Shown: positions 28,637 to 36,606 of the stretch, one piece after another | Layout of the letters: every line of letters begins with the position of its first letter | Position numbering within the stretch: position 1 is the first letter of the stretch | Assembly: GCF_000702905.1 (NCBI RefSeq) | Contig: NZ_JNKR01000002.1 | Coordinates: 1 to 64,000, forward strand | Reading direction: 5' to 3' | Source: Mitsuokella jalaludinii DSM 13811 | GTDB lineage: Bacteria; Bacillota; Negativicutes; Selenomonadales; Selenomonadaceae | Length of the DNA: 64,000 nt | Translations under genes and position numbers: made by a program | Notes under the pieces: model-generated | The model's database searches: none | Seen by the model: the letters and a program-made list of their open reading frames with translations, nothing else | Told to the model about the DNA's origin: nothing

Positions 28637-28670
28637 GCTGTGAAGAAATGAATCCTCATTTCTTCACAGC
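28637..28670 (+). terminator. Terminator-like hairpin at the IS right end
   Basis: The stem gctgtgaagaaatga (28637-28651) with tcatttcttcacagc (28656-28670) is perfect over 15 bp and includes part of the terminal inverted repeat. Confidence 0.65.
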
Positions 28671-28723
28671 CCCTTATTTTCGTTTTCCGGGCCGGACAAT
28701 GGGGAACTTGCAGCCTGTATTCA

Positions 28724-29272
28724 TCAGGCTGCTGTGGAGGTAGCGGCCTTTTTGGCTGCCGCCTGCGGGAACTGCTCGGGCAGGAAGCGCAGCAGGGGCC
28801 GGTAGACCATGAGGAAGAGGCCGACTTCCATGGGATAGCAGAGGAGGTTCTTGATGAGGCGGCTCAGGAAGATGGCCGAGGCGGCTTTGTGGTAGAAGAT
28901 GGTCAGCCAGAGCGTGTTGAGTCCCAAGTGGATGAAGACCATGACGAGGAAGAAGGGAATGCAGGCGCGCAACAGTGTGACGTGCCGGCGGTAGAAGAAC
29001 CAACCGTAGATGTAGCCTGTGAGGAAGCCGGAGACGAGGAAGCCCGGGAAGAAGATGCTCGTGCCGAGCAGTGCCGTGCCGATGAAGTCGGCGGCCGCGG
29101 CGACGAGGCCGGCCTTCATGGGGCCGTACATCGCACCGTAGATGGCGATTGGCAGGAAGCCGAAGGTGATGCGCACGAAGATCGTCTGGATGGCAAAGAC
29201 GTAGGAGAAGAGTACCGCCAGGGCCACGGAGACACCGGCGTAGACGAGTGGCTTGACAGAGAATCTGGACAT
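28724..29272 (-). CDS. folT: Folate-family ECF transporter S component
   Basis: A 182-aa membrane protein with about six hydrophobic segments (AGVSVALAVLFSYVFAIQ, FLPIAIYGAMYGPMKAGLVA, FIGTALLGTSIFFPGFLVSG, FFLVMVFIHLGLNTLWLTIF and others). It is the substrate-binding S subunit of an energy-coupling-factor transporter and would dock on a shared EcfA/A'/T module encoded elsewhere. Folate specificity is supported by the THF riboswitch directly upstream. The start is ATG 29272 behind ggaaaggaaggt. A gcagcctg/caggctgc hairpin overlaps its stop codon. Confidence 0.88.
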   Translation of the reverse strand: MSRFSVKPLVYAGVSVALAVLFSYVFAIQTIFVRITFGFLPIAIYGAMYGPMKAGLVAAAADFIGTALLGTSIFFPGFLVSGFLTGYIYGWFFYRRHVTLLRACIPFFLVMVFIHLGLNTLWLTIFYHKAASAIFLSRLIKNLLCYPMEVGLFLMVYRPLLRFLPEQFPQAAAKKAATSTAA

Positions 29273-29365
29273 GAAAAAAGACCTTCCTTTCCATTATCAT
29301 ACGCGTACTGTTGCGTACAGATGGGTCGCAGCGTTGCTGCAACAAGGAATGTCTTCCGTGCCTGC

Positions 29366-29463
29366 AGCAGCGGGATGCAATGCCTGCACCGCAGCCCAAA
29401 GGCTTTCGTCCGGCTATCAACTCCCCGTATACCCGGCACTTAACGCGCAAACACCTACTCTGC
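29366..29463 (-). promoter_or_regulatory. THF (tetrahydrofolate) riboswitch
   Basis: The minus strand carries the conserved landmarks of the THF aptamer in order: GAGTAGGTG, then TGCGCGTTAAGTGCC, a P3-type stem with CCGGACGAAAGCC, CGGTGCAGGCATTGCATCCC, and closing GCAG/CTGC ends. It sits between a promoter and folT. Further hairpins between 29270 and 29365 presumably form the expression platform, controlling access to the folT ribosome binding site. Known THF riboswitches regulate folate transport and synthesis in Firmicutes. Confidence 0.85.
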
Positions 29464-29487
29464 TTATTTTTTTGCATCGATAGCTGT

Positions 29488-29516
29488 AGTATAGCGCAGA
29501 TTGTCCCGCTTGGCAA
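29488..29516 (-). promoter_or_regulatory. Promoter of the riboswitch-folT transcript
   Basis: On the minus strand: TTGCCA (29516-29511), a 17-base spacer and TATACT (29493-29488). This starts transcription ~15-20 bases before the riboswitch. Confidence 0.75.
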
Positions 29517-29557
29517 CAGTAGCATCGACAGATGAGTTTTCATTTATCTAGATATAT

Positions 29558-29600
29558 AAGAGCCGTCGACAAATACTGTGATGGTGTCGAAGGCTCTTTT
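29558..29600 (+). terminator. Terminator-like hairpin at the left border of the AT-rich island
   Basis: aagagcc (29558-29564) pairs with ggctctt (29592-29598), with a gtcgaca/tgtcga inner helix and TTTT following. No plus-strand gene ends here; it may insulate the island from outside transcription. Confidence 0.55.
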
Positions 29601-29677
29601 GTGATGCACCCTTATAATTGAGAAATGAGATCAATTAGTGTAATTTTATAATGAATTTGTATAAAAGCAGGATTTTA

Positions 29678-29739
29678 TAGATCAATATCGAATCAAGATC
29701 TAAGTAAAAGAATAAGATCGAGAGTAAGAGAGTAAGATC
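29678..29739 (+). repeat. Four AGATC direct repeats in the island's upstream region
   Basis: agatc occurs at 29679, 29696, 29715 and 29735, i.e. 17, 19 and 20 bases apart. The last three are extended to aagatc and two lie in gtaa-rich copies of a longer unit. The near two-turn spacing would place them on one DNA face, as in an operator. The rest of 29601-29810 is AT-rich with no gene. Confidence 0.4.
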
Positions 29740-29825
29740 ATTTGAATCAGAGTCAATCTTGGTAGCTACTTCATAGGAGAGGAAGTACTTCAAAGTAGTC
29801 CATTGATTGCAGGAGGAGGGGATAG

Positions 29826-30476
29826 ATGATGTCATACGAAGATGTCTTGCGGGGACTATTCCTAGACGATGCAACTCCGTCGGGCAGACTGGAGCCAGAT
29901 CAGATTCGGTCGACGATAGCACAGACTCCTGTATCAGAGATTGTATACTTCTTGCAAAAGCATCAGGATGAATTATCTGATGTCAGTGCCAAAAATATTC
30001 CACAATTTAGTAATATCGATGAGGTAGACAAGGTATTGTCAATCATCATTGACTCTGGGCTAGATAAAGTTGATTTTTTATTAATCGGCTCCTATCTTAA
30101 ACAAGATAGGGCAAAAGATATGGCATATCGTAAATATGGAGAGAATCATTATAAACTCTGTGCTCAGCTTGGGTTTGTACTTAATCCGCCGCAATTTCAG
30201 GCTACGAGAAATGGATATGCTTATCATAGAGAAAATGATAAAGCATTAAAAATGATATGGTTTGCCAAAATGATACTACATGTACCAATTGTTCAACAAG
30301 CTATTTTTAAAGTGATGAAGGATGATACACCTTTTTCAATACGAGAATATATGGGTGTTTTTTTATCTAAAAGTACGGTTATTCGTCGATTGTCAAATAT
30401 GAAGAAATTATTTCAGATTTTAAATGAATATAGTGACGAAATAGCACGTGTATGGATTACACGAATCAATTTTTGA
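29826..30476 (+). CDS. Island gene A: unrecognised protein with winged-helix-like segments
   Basis: A 216-aa protein that I cannot assign to a named family. It is helical throughout. A central block reads MAYRKYGENHYKLCAQLGFV, a wording seen in small helix-turn-helix-type domains near restriction and ATPase genes. A C-terminal block SIREYMGVFLSKSTVIRRLSNMKKLFQIL also looks like a DNA-binding or scaffold helix pair. There are no catalytic motifs, signal peptide or membrane segments. The start is ATG 29826 (or 29829) after aggaggagggg, a very strong site. It is first in a five-gene set, 10 bases before gene B. A specificity or regulatory role is inference. Confidence 0.75.
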   Translation: MMSYEDVLRGLFLDDATPSGRLEPDQIRSTIAQTPVSEIVYFLQKHQDELSDVSAKNIPQFSNIDEVDKVLSIIIDSGLDKVDFLLIGSYLKQDRAKDMAYRKYGENHYKLCAQLGFVLNPPQFQATRNGYAYHRENDKALKMIWFAKMILHVPIVQQAIFKVMKDDTPFSIREYMGVFLSKSTVIRRLSNMKKLFQILNEYSDEIARVWITRINF

Positions 30477-30486
30477 GGGAAGAAAA

Positions 30487-32643
30487 ATGGAGTATTCAAA
30501 ATTATCATATCCAGATATGCTTATAAAATCGAGTTATGATACAATTCAAGATGATTTACTTGTAGATTTCTATATTCCTGTCTTGGAACATGCTAAACGT
30601 TATGACCGTATCTCAGGCTTTTTCTCGTCGACTTCTTTAGCTATAGCAGCTCGTGGAATAGCAGGATTAATCCGAAATAAAGGGAAAATGCGTCTCTTGA
30701 CTTGTCAGAAACTTAGTAAAGATGATATAAATGAAATTCAAAAATATGTACGTCATGCTGATAGTTTAATTGGAGAAAAAATGATCAGTGAGATGGATGA
30801 TGTTGAAGATACATTTAAAAGAGATCACGTTGTTGCGCTAGGATATATGTTACAACAGGGGTACCTCGAGATGAAAATTGCTGTTCTTTATGATGCAGAT
30901 ACAGAGAGCAGAAGAGTCGGTTCATTAAAGAATGCTATACTACATCAAAAAATCGGTATCCTATATGATTCCAATTTTCATGGTATTTCATTTAGTGGTT
31001 CAAACAATGAAAGTGCAACTGGTTGGCTTGAGAATATTGAGGAATTTAAAACATTCAAAAGTTGGAAGGAGGGGCAAAAGGAATATTTCATGGAAGATCG
31101 TAACCGTTTCGAACGTCTATGGAATTTAGAAAATGACAAACATACCGGAATGTACGTTATGGATTTGCCTAATGCAGTCAAACAGCATTTTTTAGAAATA
31201 TCGAATGATTTCAGATTGGATAATATATCCACAAGGGAATATTTAAAGCAAAATAAACAAACATTTTTGATCAAAGAAGGAAATAGTAAAAAAGAACAGC
31301 TTTCACTTTATTATTATCAAAAGTGCGCTGTTAATCAGTGGATCGAAAATGGTCATAAACTAATGTTGCAAATGGCTACGGGTACAGGTAAAACACGAAC
31401 AGCTTTCGGCTGTATGGAATGTGCATGCCGTGATATAGAGTCTGGACTGATAATTGTCGTTGCAACGCCGCAAATTACATTGACGCGCCAATGGATAAAA
31501 GACATGGAAAAGCTTCAGTTAGATATCGATGAATACATTGAGGTCGACGGAACGATTCATGATTGGCGTATCAATATGAGAAAAAGTCTACAACGTGTTT
31601 ATATAGGCCAATACAATCATTTTGTAATTTTTACAACTCATGATACGGCTTCAAACGAAGATTTTATTGATATTTTACAGGCATATGGCCCAGGGTTTAC
31701 TATCTTCTTCATTGGTGATGAAGTACATGGAATGGGAGCTAATAAAACACGAAATGCATTGCAACCTAAATACAAATATCGCTTAGGATTGAGCGCTACA
31801 CCAAAACGATGGTTTGATGATGAGGGCAGTCATCTGTTAGAAGAGTATTTTGGAAATAAATCATTCAATTTTGGGCTACGTGAAGCATTAGAAAGTGTCA
31901 ACCCAAGAACTAATCTTCCTTTTTTAGCTAATTACTATTATTATCCGTGCTTTATTTCCCTGACATATGACGAATTAGAAAAATATAGAGAGTTATCACA
32001 AAAAATATCTCGCTTATCGCATAATAAGGATTCTGACCTAAATGAATTGCGAACACGCTTTTTGATGAGACGAGCAGAAATTCTTAAAAATGCAGAAAAC
32101 AAATACCAGAAACTGCATGATATTTTAGGAAAACTTGGTCCAAGTATTCAGGATACAATAATTTTTGTATCCCCACAACAAATTGATAAAGTTATGATGA
32201 TTTTACGAGAGCACAACATCTTAGCGCATCGTATCACGGAAAAAGAGTCACAGCATAAATCTAATAAATATAGTGGATTATCTGAGAGGGAATATATCAT
32301 CAAACAGTTTGAAACAGGATCATATCAAGTTATTGTAGCAATTAAATGTATGGACGAAGGAATTGACATTCCATCTGCACGTTGCGGAATTATTATGGCG
32401 AGTAGTACAAACCCTCGAGAGTATGTGCAACGTATTGGTAGGATTATACGCCAAGATGGGCATAAGAGCTTTGCAACACTATATGATATGGTTGTTGAGC
32501 CAGGACATGATATTATACAAGATGAAGATTTGAAAAAAATCGAAAAGAGAGTTTATGAAAAGGAGATGACACGAATAAGCGATTTATCAGAAGAAGCAAT
32601 AAATAGGGCACAAGTAGTTTGTGAAGTCTATCAGCATCGATGA
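30487..32643 (+). CDS. Island gene B: PLD-like nuclease fused to SF2 DEAD/DEAH helicase
   Basis: A 718-aa fusion. The N-terminal ~200 residues form a phospholipase-D-like (HKD) domain: YDRISGFFSSTSLAIAARGI, then LHQKIGIL at ~152 (H-x-K) and SFSGSNNESATGW. The C-terminal two-thirds is a superfamily 2 helicase with Walker A ATGTGKTRTA at ~297, DEVH at 411, LSATPKR, and motif VI in YVQRIGRIIRQ. Only one HKD half is seen, so the nuclease would need to dimerise (family knowledge). Similar PLD-helicase fusions occur in anti-phage systems. ATG 30487 follows gaggga; an upstream in-frame ATG at 30448 lies inside gene A. It overlaps gene C by 4 bases (ATGA). Confidence 0.88.
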   Translation: MEYSKLSYPDMLIKSSYDTIQDDLLVDFYIPVLEHAKRYDRISGFFSSTSLAIAARGIAGLIRNKGKMRLLTCQKLSKDDINEIQKYVRHADSLIGEKMISEMDDVEDTFKRDHVVALGYMLQQGYLEMKIAVLYDADTESRRVGSLKNAILHQKIGILYDSNFHGISFSGSNNESATGWLENIEEFKTFKSWKEGQKEYFMEDRNRFERLWNLENDKHTGMYVMDLPNAVKQHFLEISNDFRLDNISTREYLKQNKQTFLIKEGNSKKEQLSLYYYQKCAVNQWIENGHKLMLQMATGTGKTRTAFGCMECACRDIESGLIIVVATPQITLTRQWIKDMEKLQLDIDEYIEVDGTIHDWRINMRKSLQRVYIGQYNHFVIFTTHDTASNEDFIDILQAYGPGFTIFFIGDEVHGMGANKTRNALQPKYKYRLGLSATPKRWFDDEGSHLLEEYFGNKSFNFGLREALESVNPRTNLPFLANYYYYPCFISLTYDELEKYRELSQKISRLSHNKDSDLNELRTRFLMRRAEILKNAENKYQKLHDILGKLGPSIQDTIIFVSPQQIDKVMMILREHNILAHRITEKESQHKSNKYSGLSEREYIIKQFETGSYQVIVAIKCMDEGIDIPSARCGIIMASSTNPREYVQRIGRIIRQDGHKSFATLYDMVVEPGHDIIQDEDLKKIEKRVYEKEMTRISDLSEEAINRAQVVCEVYQHR

Positions 32644-32837
32644 AAGAAGATGAAATAATGAGCGTGACAATAAATAAAAATATTACAGATAAGATAGCTA
32701 AAAAAACAACAGAAGATAAAATGATGAAAAAATTTCTCTTGGAAATTTTACAAATAGAAGCTGAGCATAAACAGTTTAAAAAGAATTACCTACCAAAGAT
32801 TGAAAAATATGCACGTGAATATAAGGGGAAATTGTAA
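32640..32837 (+). CDS. Island gene C: 65-aa charged peptide
   Basis: A short, lysine- and glutamate-rich, probably helical protein (DKIAKKTTEDKMMKKFLLEI ... HKQFKKNYLPKIEKYAREYKGKL) of unknown function. It starts at ATG 32640, overlapping the helicase stop, and its TAA overlaps the ATG of the next gene (TAATG). An internal ATG 32658 is an alternative start. The double overlap makes it a genuine member of the operon rather than a chance ORF. Its small size and position between helicase and ATPase suggest a bridging subunit (inference). Confidence 0.7.
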   Translation: MKEDEIMSVTINKNITDKIAKKTTEDKMMKKFLLEILQIEAEHKQFKKNYLPKIEKYAREYKGKL

Positions 32838-34816
32838 TGCGTATTAATTATCTTCAATTAAAGAATTTTCGTCAATATAAAGACATGAAAATCGAATTTA
32901 AGAAAAATGATAAAGGTGACCTTCATATTTTTATTGCTAATAATGGCTCAGGAAAAACTAATATCATGAATGCAATAAGTTGGTGCCTATATCAAAGAGA
33001 TCTTGATGGACATCAGAGAAAAGATAAATTACCTGATTTTAATCTAAGGGCTGCAAAAGAAGCTGAAGAGGCAGGTGAAGATCACATCGATATTTCAGTA
33101 GAAGTTCAGATTGAAAGCTGTGGCGAAGTTTATACAATTACACGGATGCAGCACGTTGTTTTACCAAGTGAATTTGCTCAGAAGCCATCTCTTAAAATTA
33201 TTTATCAAAAAAAAGGAGAAACCAAGATTATTGAAGGTGATAACCAGCAAAAGGAAGCAGATGAAATAATACAGGATATTCTCCCTCAAGCAATTTCTCA
33301 ATACTCATTTTTTGATGGCGAAACATTGCAGAACTATTTTAACGATAATAAGAATAGCAGTGTAAAAGATGCCATCAATAAAATGGCACAGATTAATGTC
33401 GTAAAAGATGCAGAAAATCATTTAGATAATTTAATTAAAGATAAAGAGATAGCTGCTTCAAAATTAGACCCAGACATTGATTATTATAAGAAAAAATTAG
33501 ACAAAGACATTGAATCGAAAAATCAGTATGATACAATAATAAGTGAGCTTTTAAATAACATATCTTTTGCGGAGAAAAGAAAACGAGAACTTGATCAAGC
33601 AATTGCTGGAAATGAACATATTAGTGATATAGATGCAGAGAAAAAACGTACTGAAAATATACTTGAAGATTTAAAAGTTGATGCACAGAAATTCACTGAT
33701 GAATTGAACGCTTTTTTCCGTAAATCATATATTGAGCTTGCCTTAAAAGATACATTACAGGAAGTAAATAGATATATTAATGAAAAAAGTGAATACCTTC
33801 CTGTAAAAGGATTTTCTCAAGAAATGCTGGAAAGATGTCTTGATGATGATGAGTGTCAGTTATGTCACTCTCATTTAACAAAACAAGCTCAAAATATAAT
33901 TCAACAATTACTGCGACGATATGAACTAGCTCCAGTAGGTACACAGACACTTCTTAAGATTCAACCTCAAATAGAATCTATGTGTCATGATATTAACTTA
34001 TATTCAGAAAAAGAAAGAGAATTTAATCAAAAGGATATTGATTACGACAAAAAAATTAATAGTCTAGAGGACCAAAAAGCAGAATTAGAGAGTCGTTTAA
34101 ATCAGGTATCAAATGTTGAAGATATTGAGGCATGGATAAAAGAACGTCGTTTGCATGAAGATAGTATCAAGCATGATAGCGAAAAGAAAGGAGAATATGT
34201 TGCACAATTAAACGAGTTAAGAAAAAGTATTGAAAAAGATCAAAAGGATTTAGAAACAGCCGAGAAGGCTAATATTCAGCAAAACACCTTGTACAGTGAA
34301 CTTAATTTTATGCGTAGAGCAAGAAATGTATTAGGAGATGTCGAGAGGGAAATTGTCGGTGAAATTCGTGACAAAACAACAGCTGAAACAAAAAAATACT
34401 TTGACGAACTAGCATATAAGACGCAGACGTTTGGCAATATTTCAATCGATGAGAATTATCAATTAACAGTCTATCATAAACAGACAGATCCAAATGGTAA
34501 AATGCGGTCTATGCTCGGAAGCTTAAGTGCAGCAGAAAAGGAATTACTGGCATTAGCATTTACTTTAGCAATCTTGAAGGTGTCTGGATATGACTCCATG
34601 CTTGTCATTGATACACCAGTTGGTCGTGTTGATGACAATAATCGTAGAAATTTTGCACATTGCCTTGTCGAGGTAAGTAAGAAAAAACAATTGATTTTGT
34701 TCTTTACAAAAACGGAATATGATAGCGAAATTGCTCAAGAATTCGACCCAGTAGCAGCTACAAATAAAAGAATCCAGATGTCATCGAACGAAGAAGAGAG
34801 TTTATTGGAGGACTAA
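32837..34816 (+). CDS. Island gene D: Rad50/DndD-like ATPase with zinc hook
   Basis: A 659-aa SMC-type ATPase. The N terminus reads MRINYLQLKNFRQYKD, then Walker A NNGSGKTN at ~35-42. Two long coiled-coil stretches flank a CQLC hook (Cys 340 and 343). The ABC signature LSAAEKELLALA lies at ~563 and Walker B MLVIDTPVGRVDD at ~588. The TPVGRVD ending and overall size are closest to DndD and AAA_23-type proteins rather than true Rad50. In phosphorothioation systems DndD couples ATP hydrolysis to DNA handling (family knowledge). No DndB/DndC partner lies nearby, so the role here is probably different. The start overlaps gene C. Confidence 0.88.
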   Translation: MRINYLQLKNFRQYKDMKIEFKKNDKGDLHIFIANNGSGKTNIMNAISWCLYQRDLDGHQRKDKLPDFNLRAAKEAEEAGEDHIDISVEVQIESCGEVYTITRMQHVVLPSEFAQKPSLKIIYQKKGETKIIEGDNQQKEADEIIQDILPQAISQYSFFDGETLQNYFNDNKNSSVKDAINKMAQINVVKDAENHLDNLIKDKEIAASKLDPDIDYYKKKLDKDIESKNQYDTIISELLNNISFAEKRKRELDQAIAGNEHISDIDAEKKRTENILEDLKVDAQKFTDELNAFFRKSYIELALKDTLQEVNRYINEKSEYLPVKGFSQEMLERCLDDDECQLCHSHLTKQAQNIIQQLLRRYELAPVGTQTLLKIQPQIESMCHDINLYSEKEREFNQKDIDYDKKINSLEDQKAELESRLNQVSNVEDIEAWIKERRLHEDSIKHDSEKKGEYVAQLNELRKSIEKDQKDLETAEKANIQQNTLYSELNFMRRARNVLGDVEREIVGEIRDKTTAETKKYFDELAYKTQTFGNISIDENYQLTVYHKQTDPNGKMRSMLGSLSAAEKELLALAFTLAILKVSGYDSMLVIDTPVGRVDDNNRRNFAHCLVEVSKKKQLILFFTKTEYDSEIAQEFDPVAATNKRIQMSSNEEESLLED

Positions 34817-34818
34817 CG

Positions 34819-35265
34819 ATGAGTAATGATGCTTTTACAGATAAAAATAGTGGACGTATCCCATTATGTGTTGAAGAAGATATAAATCAATTTTTTGATG
34901 ATCTTGATAAGGTTGCCTTCTTTTCGAAAGTACGGAGATTAGACCTGTTTATATTAGCTGTAGCAATTGGTTATCGTCAAAAAGAAAGGACACCACTTAA
35001 AAATTCCCATGGAATTATCCGTGCAGAATATATTCTTGATAATTCCGATGCTTTAGCGATTATTCAGGCAATACATATAGATGAATTACGAAAGAATGCT
35101 CAAGAGGATAAAATTGATGACCTTTCTGAAGCGTATCGAATTGCAAACGAATATGCGAATACAGGATTTCATCGCTTAAAAGAAGAACTTGAGTCATCTG
35201 CTTTTGATTCAGAATCAATACAGCTTTCTTTTCGTGCAGCTTGCAAAGAAATGTCCATGAAATAA
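34819..35265 (+). CDS. Island gene E: 148-aa helical protein of unknown function
   Basis: It starts three bases after gene D (ATG 34819) and ends at a terminator, so it is the last gene of the set. It contains VEEDINQFFDDLDKVAFFSKVRRLDLFILAVAIGYRQK, then NSHGIIRAEYILDNSDALAI and a helical C-terminal half. There are no catalytic motifs. Its place after a DndD-like ATPase mirrors that of the small protein DndE, but I see no convincing DndE sequence signature. Treat as an unassigned accessory subunit. Confidence 0.72.
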   Translation: MSNDAFTDKNSGRIPLCVEEDINQFFDDLDKVAFFSKVRRLDLFILAVAIGYRQKERTPLKNSHGIIRAEYILDNSDALAIIQAIHIDELRKNAQEDKIDDLSEAYRIANEYANTGFHRLKEELESSAFDSESIQLSFRAACKEMSMK

Positions 35266-35291
35266 AAGAGCGGCCATTAGGCCGCTCTTTT
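35264..35291. terminator. Bidirectional terminator between convergent island genes
   Basis: A perfect 12-bp stem aaaagagcggcc (35264-35275) / ggccgctctttt (35280-35291) with an ATTA loop. It has an A-run on one side and a T-run on the other, so it can stop transcription from both directions. Confidence 0.9.
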
Positions 35292-35306
35292 ACTTGATAT
35301 CAAATC

Positions 35307-36482
35307 TTAAGGATTAAATTGATCCCAACGTATATCGTAATACTTTTTTGCAATTTCTGGCCAGTCATGCTCAAATTCGCGCATGTAGCGAACTGTAGAA
35401 CTGTGTTCGCCATTGGCTAGACAATATTCACGATAGCTTTTTTTCTTGAAGAAGGAAGGCTGGTTGCACCAACGTGCTAGATTAATGTAGGTACCACGAT
35501 ACTTACTGTTCTTGTAAAGCTCATGACGCATGATGTAGGGGAGTGCACGGTGTTTCATCAAGACCGTAATTCGCATGAAGGCGCTTTCGATATCATTTTG
35601 ATCCTGTGAATCCCATCCTACTAAGACATACAACTTTGGTATCTTATCGTTATGACGTCGCCAGCAATCTAATCCTTTTTCAATAGAGGGACGCTCCTCT
35701 GGATGATCAAAAGCAAAGATATAATCACCGTAGTAATGAGCTTCGTTGAGCACTTTTGCTTTTTCGTCAGTCATCAAACGGATGTCCATGCCCTGACGAA
35801 ATTGGAAACGCTTGCCAGTTTCAGCAAGTTCTTCGAAGACCTGCCGCCAGTTACCGTCCGGATGATTTGGATCATGGGTATATGCTAAGATATTATCATC
35901 CCAAAGATAAATCATCTTGCGCGTAGGATCAAGCCATTCTGATATATGAGAATGAAAACGAACGCCGCAGCTATTTTCATTCACACAGAATTTACAATGA
36001 CGGAAACAACCTCTCGTGGCAAAACCAATGCTGAAATCAAGATAATCCTTGTATTTAATTGGCTTGATTCCGCGTGTGATTTCTTTTTCTACATACCGAT
36101 CATATAAGTGATAATCTGGCATATGATGCTCAATCACATTGGGTAAAGTTCTGATAACACCCCGCCTCTCAATGGTTTCTGCGGGCAGATTACTGCCGCC
36201 TGGAGGGAAGGCAATAAAACTATCAGGGAAGCCTGTTCCACCATAGCTGACATTGTGAAGATCAAGAACACCTTCTGGAATTCTAGTGAAGTCGAATACC
36301 TTAGCAATAAAAATATGATCATATTCTTTTGCGTGATATAATAAGTCTTCCCAGCTGTCAATTAGTAAAACCGTGTCTCCCTGAGCGCGATACCATCCAG
36401 CTAGTTTCAGGCAAACAAGATTGGGGTGCCTAGTGCCGTTATCCAATAAATCGGCATCAACGATACCTATTATCTTCTTCAT
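35307..36482 (-). CDS. Radical SAM protein with cobalamin-binding-like N-terminal domain
   Basis: A 391-aa protein. Residues ~1-130 resemble the Rossmann-like B12-binding domain that precedes many radical SAM domains (IIGIVDADLLDNGTRHPNLV ... GDTVLLIDSW), but the cobalamin DxHxxG motif is not evident. The radical SAM core has the [4Fe-4S] motif in RGCFRHCKFC (Cys 159, 163, 166), then IYLWDDNILAY and FRQGMDIRLMTDEKA. The C terminus is rich in aromatic and basic residues. The reaction is unknown. ATG 36482 lies behind aaaggtg and a near-consensus promoter. It shares the AT-rich composition of the island and converges on gene E. Confidence 0.85.
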   Translation of the reverse strand: MKKIIGIVDADLLDNGTRHPNLVCLKLAGWYRAQGDTVLLIDSWEDLLYHAKEYDHIFIAKVFDFTRIPEGVLDLHNVSYGGTGFPDSFIAFPPGGSNLPAETIERRGVIRTLPNVIEHHMPDYHLYDRYVEKEITRGIKPIKYKDYLDFSIGFATRGCFRHCKFCVNENSCGVRFHSHISEWLDPTRKMIYLWDDNILAYTHDPNHPDGNWRQVFEELAETGKRFQFRQGMDIRLMTDEKAKVLNEAHYYGDYIFAFDHPEERPSIEKGLDCWRRHNDKIPKLYVLVGWDSQDQNDIESAFMRITVLMKHRALPYIMRHELYKNSKYRGTYINLARWCNQPSFFKKKSYREYCLANGEHSSTVRYMREFEHDWPEIAKKYYDIRWDQFNP

Positions 36483-36519
36483 GACTCTAAAACACCTTTC
36501 ATTATAATATTATTGTTTT

Positions 36520-36548
36520 ATTATAGATCATATTCATAGGTCGGTCAA
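36520..36548 (-). promoter_or_regulatory. Promoter of the radical SAM gene
   Basis: On the minus strand: TTGACC (36548-36543), a 17-base spacer and TATAAT (36525-36520), one mismatch from consensus overall. This predicts strong expression. Confidence 0.8.
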
Positions 36549-36606
36549 GATCATTATAATGTTCCAACTATCGGAATATTGTGCTTTTCACAGACTATAC
36601 AACATA

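Larger units (their letters stand above)
26876..28673 (+). mobile_element. IS1182-type insertion sequence, ~1.8 kb
   Basis: The 11-bp perfect inverted ends ggggctgtgaa (26876-26886) and ttcacagcccc (28663-28673) enclose a transposase and two terminator-like hairpins. One is at 26911-26940 (13-bp stem and T5), just inside the left end. The other is at 28637-28670 (15-bp stem), at the right end. These hairpins would insulate the transposase from outside transcription. No clear target duplication is visible. Confidence 0.8.

Noticed and set aside
29826-36482. Complete Dnd phosphorothioation system
   Set aside because: Only a DndD-like ATPase and a small protein in the DndE position are present. 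There is no cysteine desulphurase, DndB or PAPS-reductase-like DndC; the nearby Fe-S gene is a radical SAM protein.
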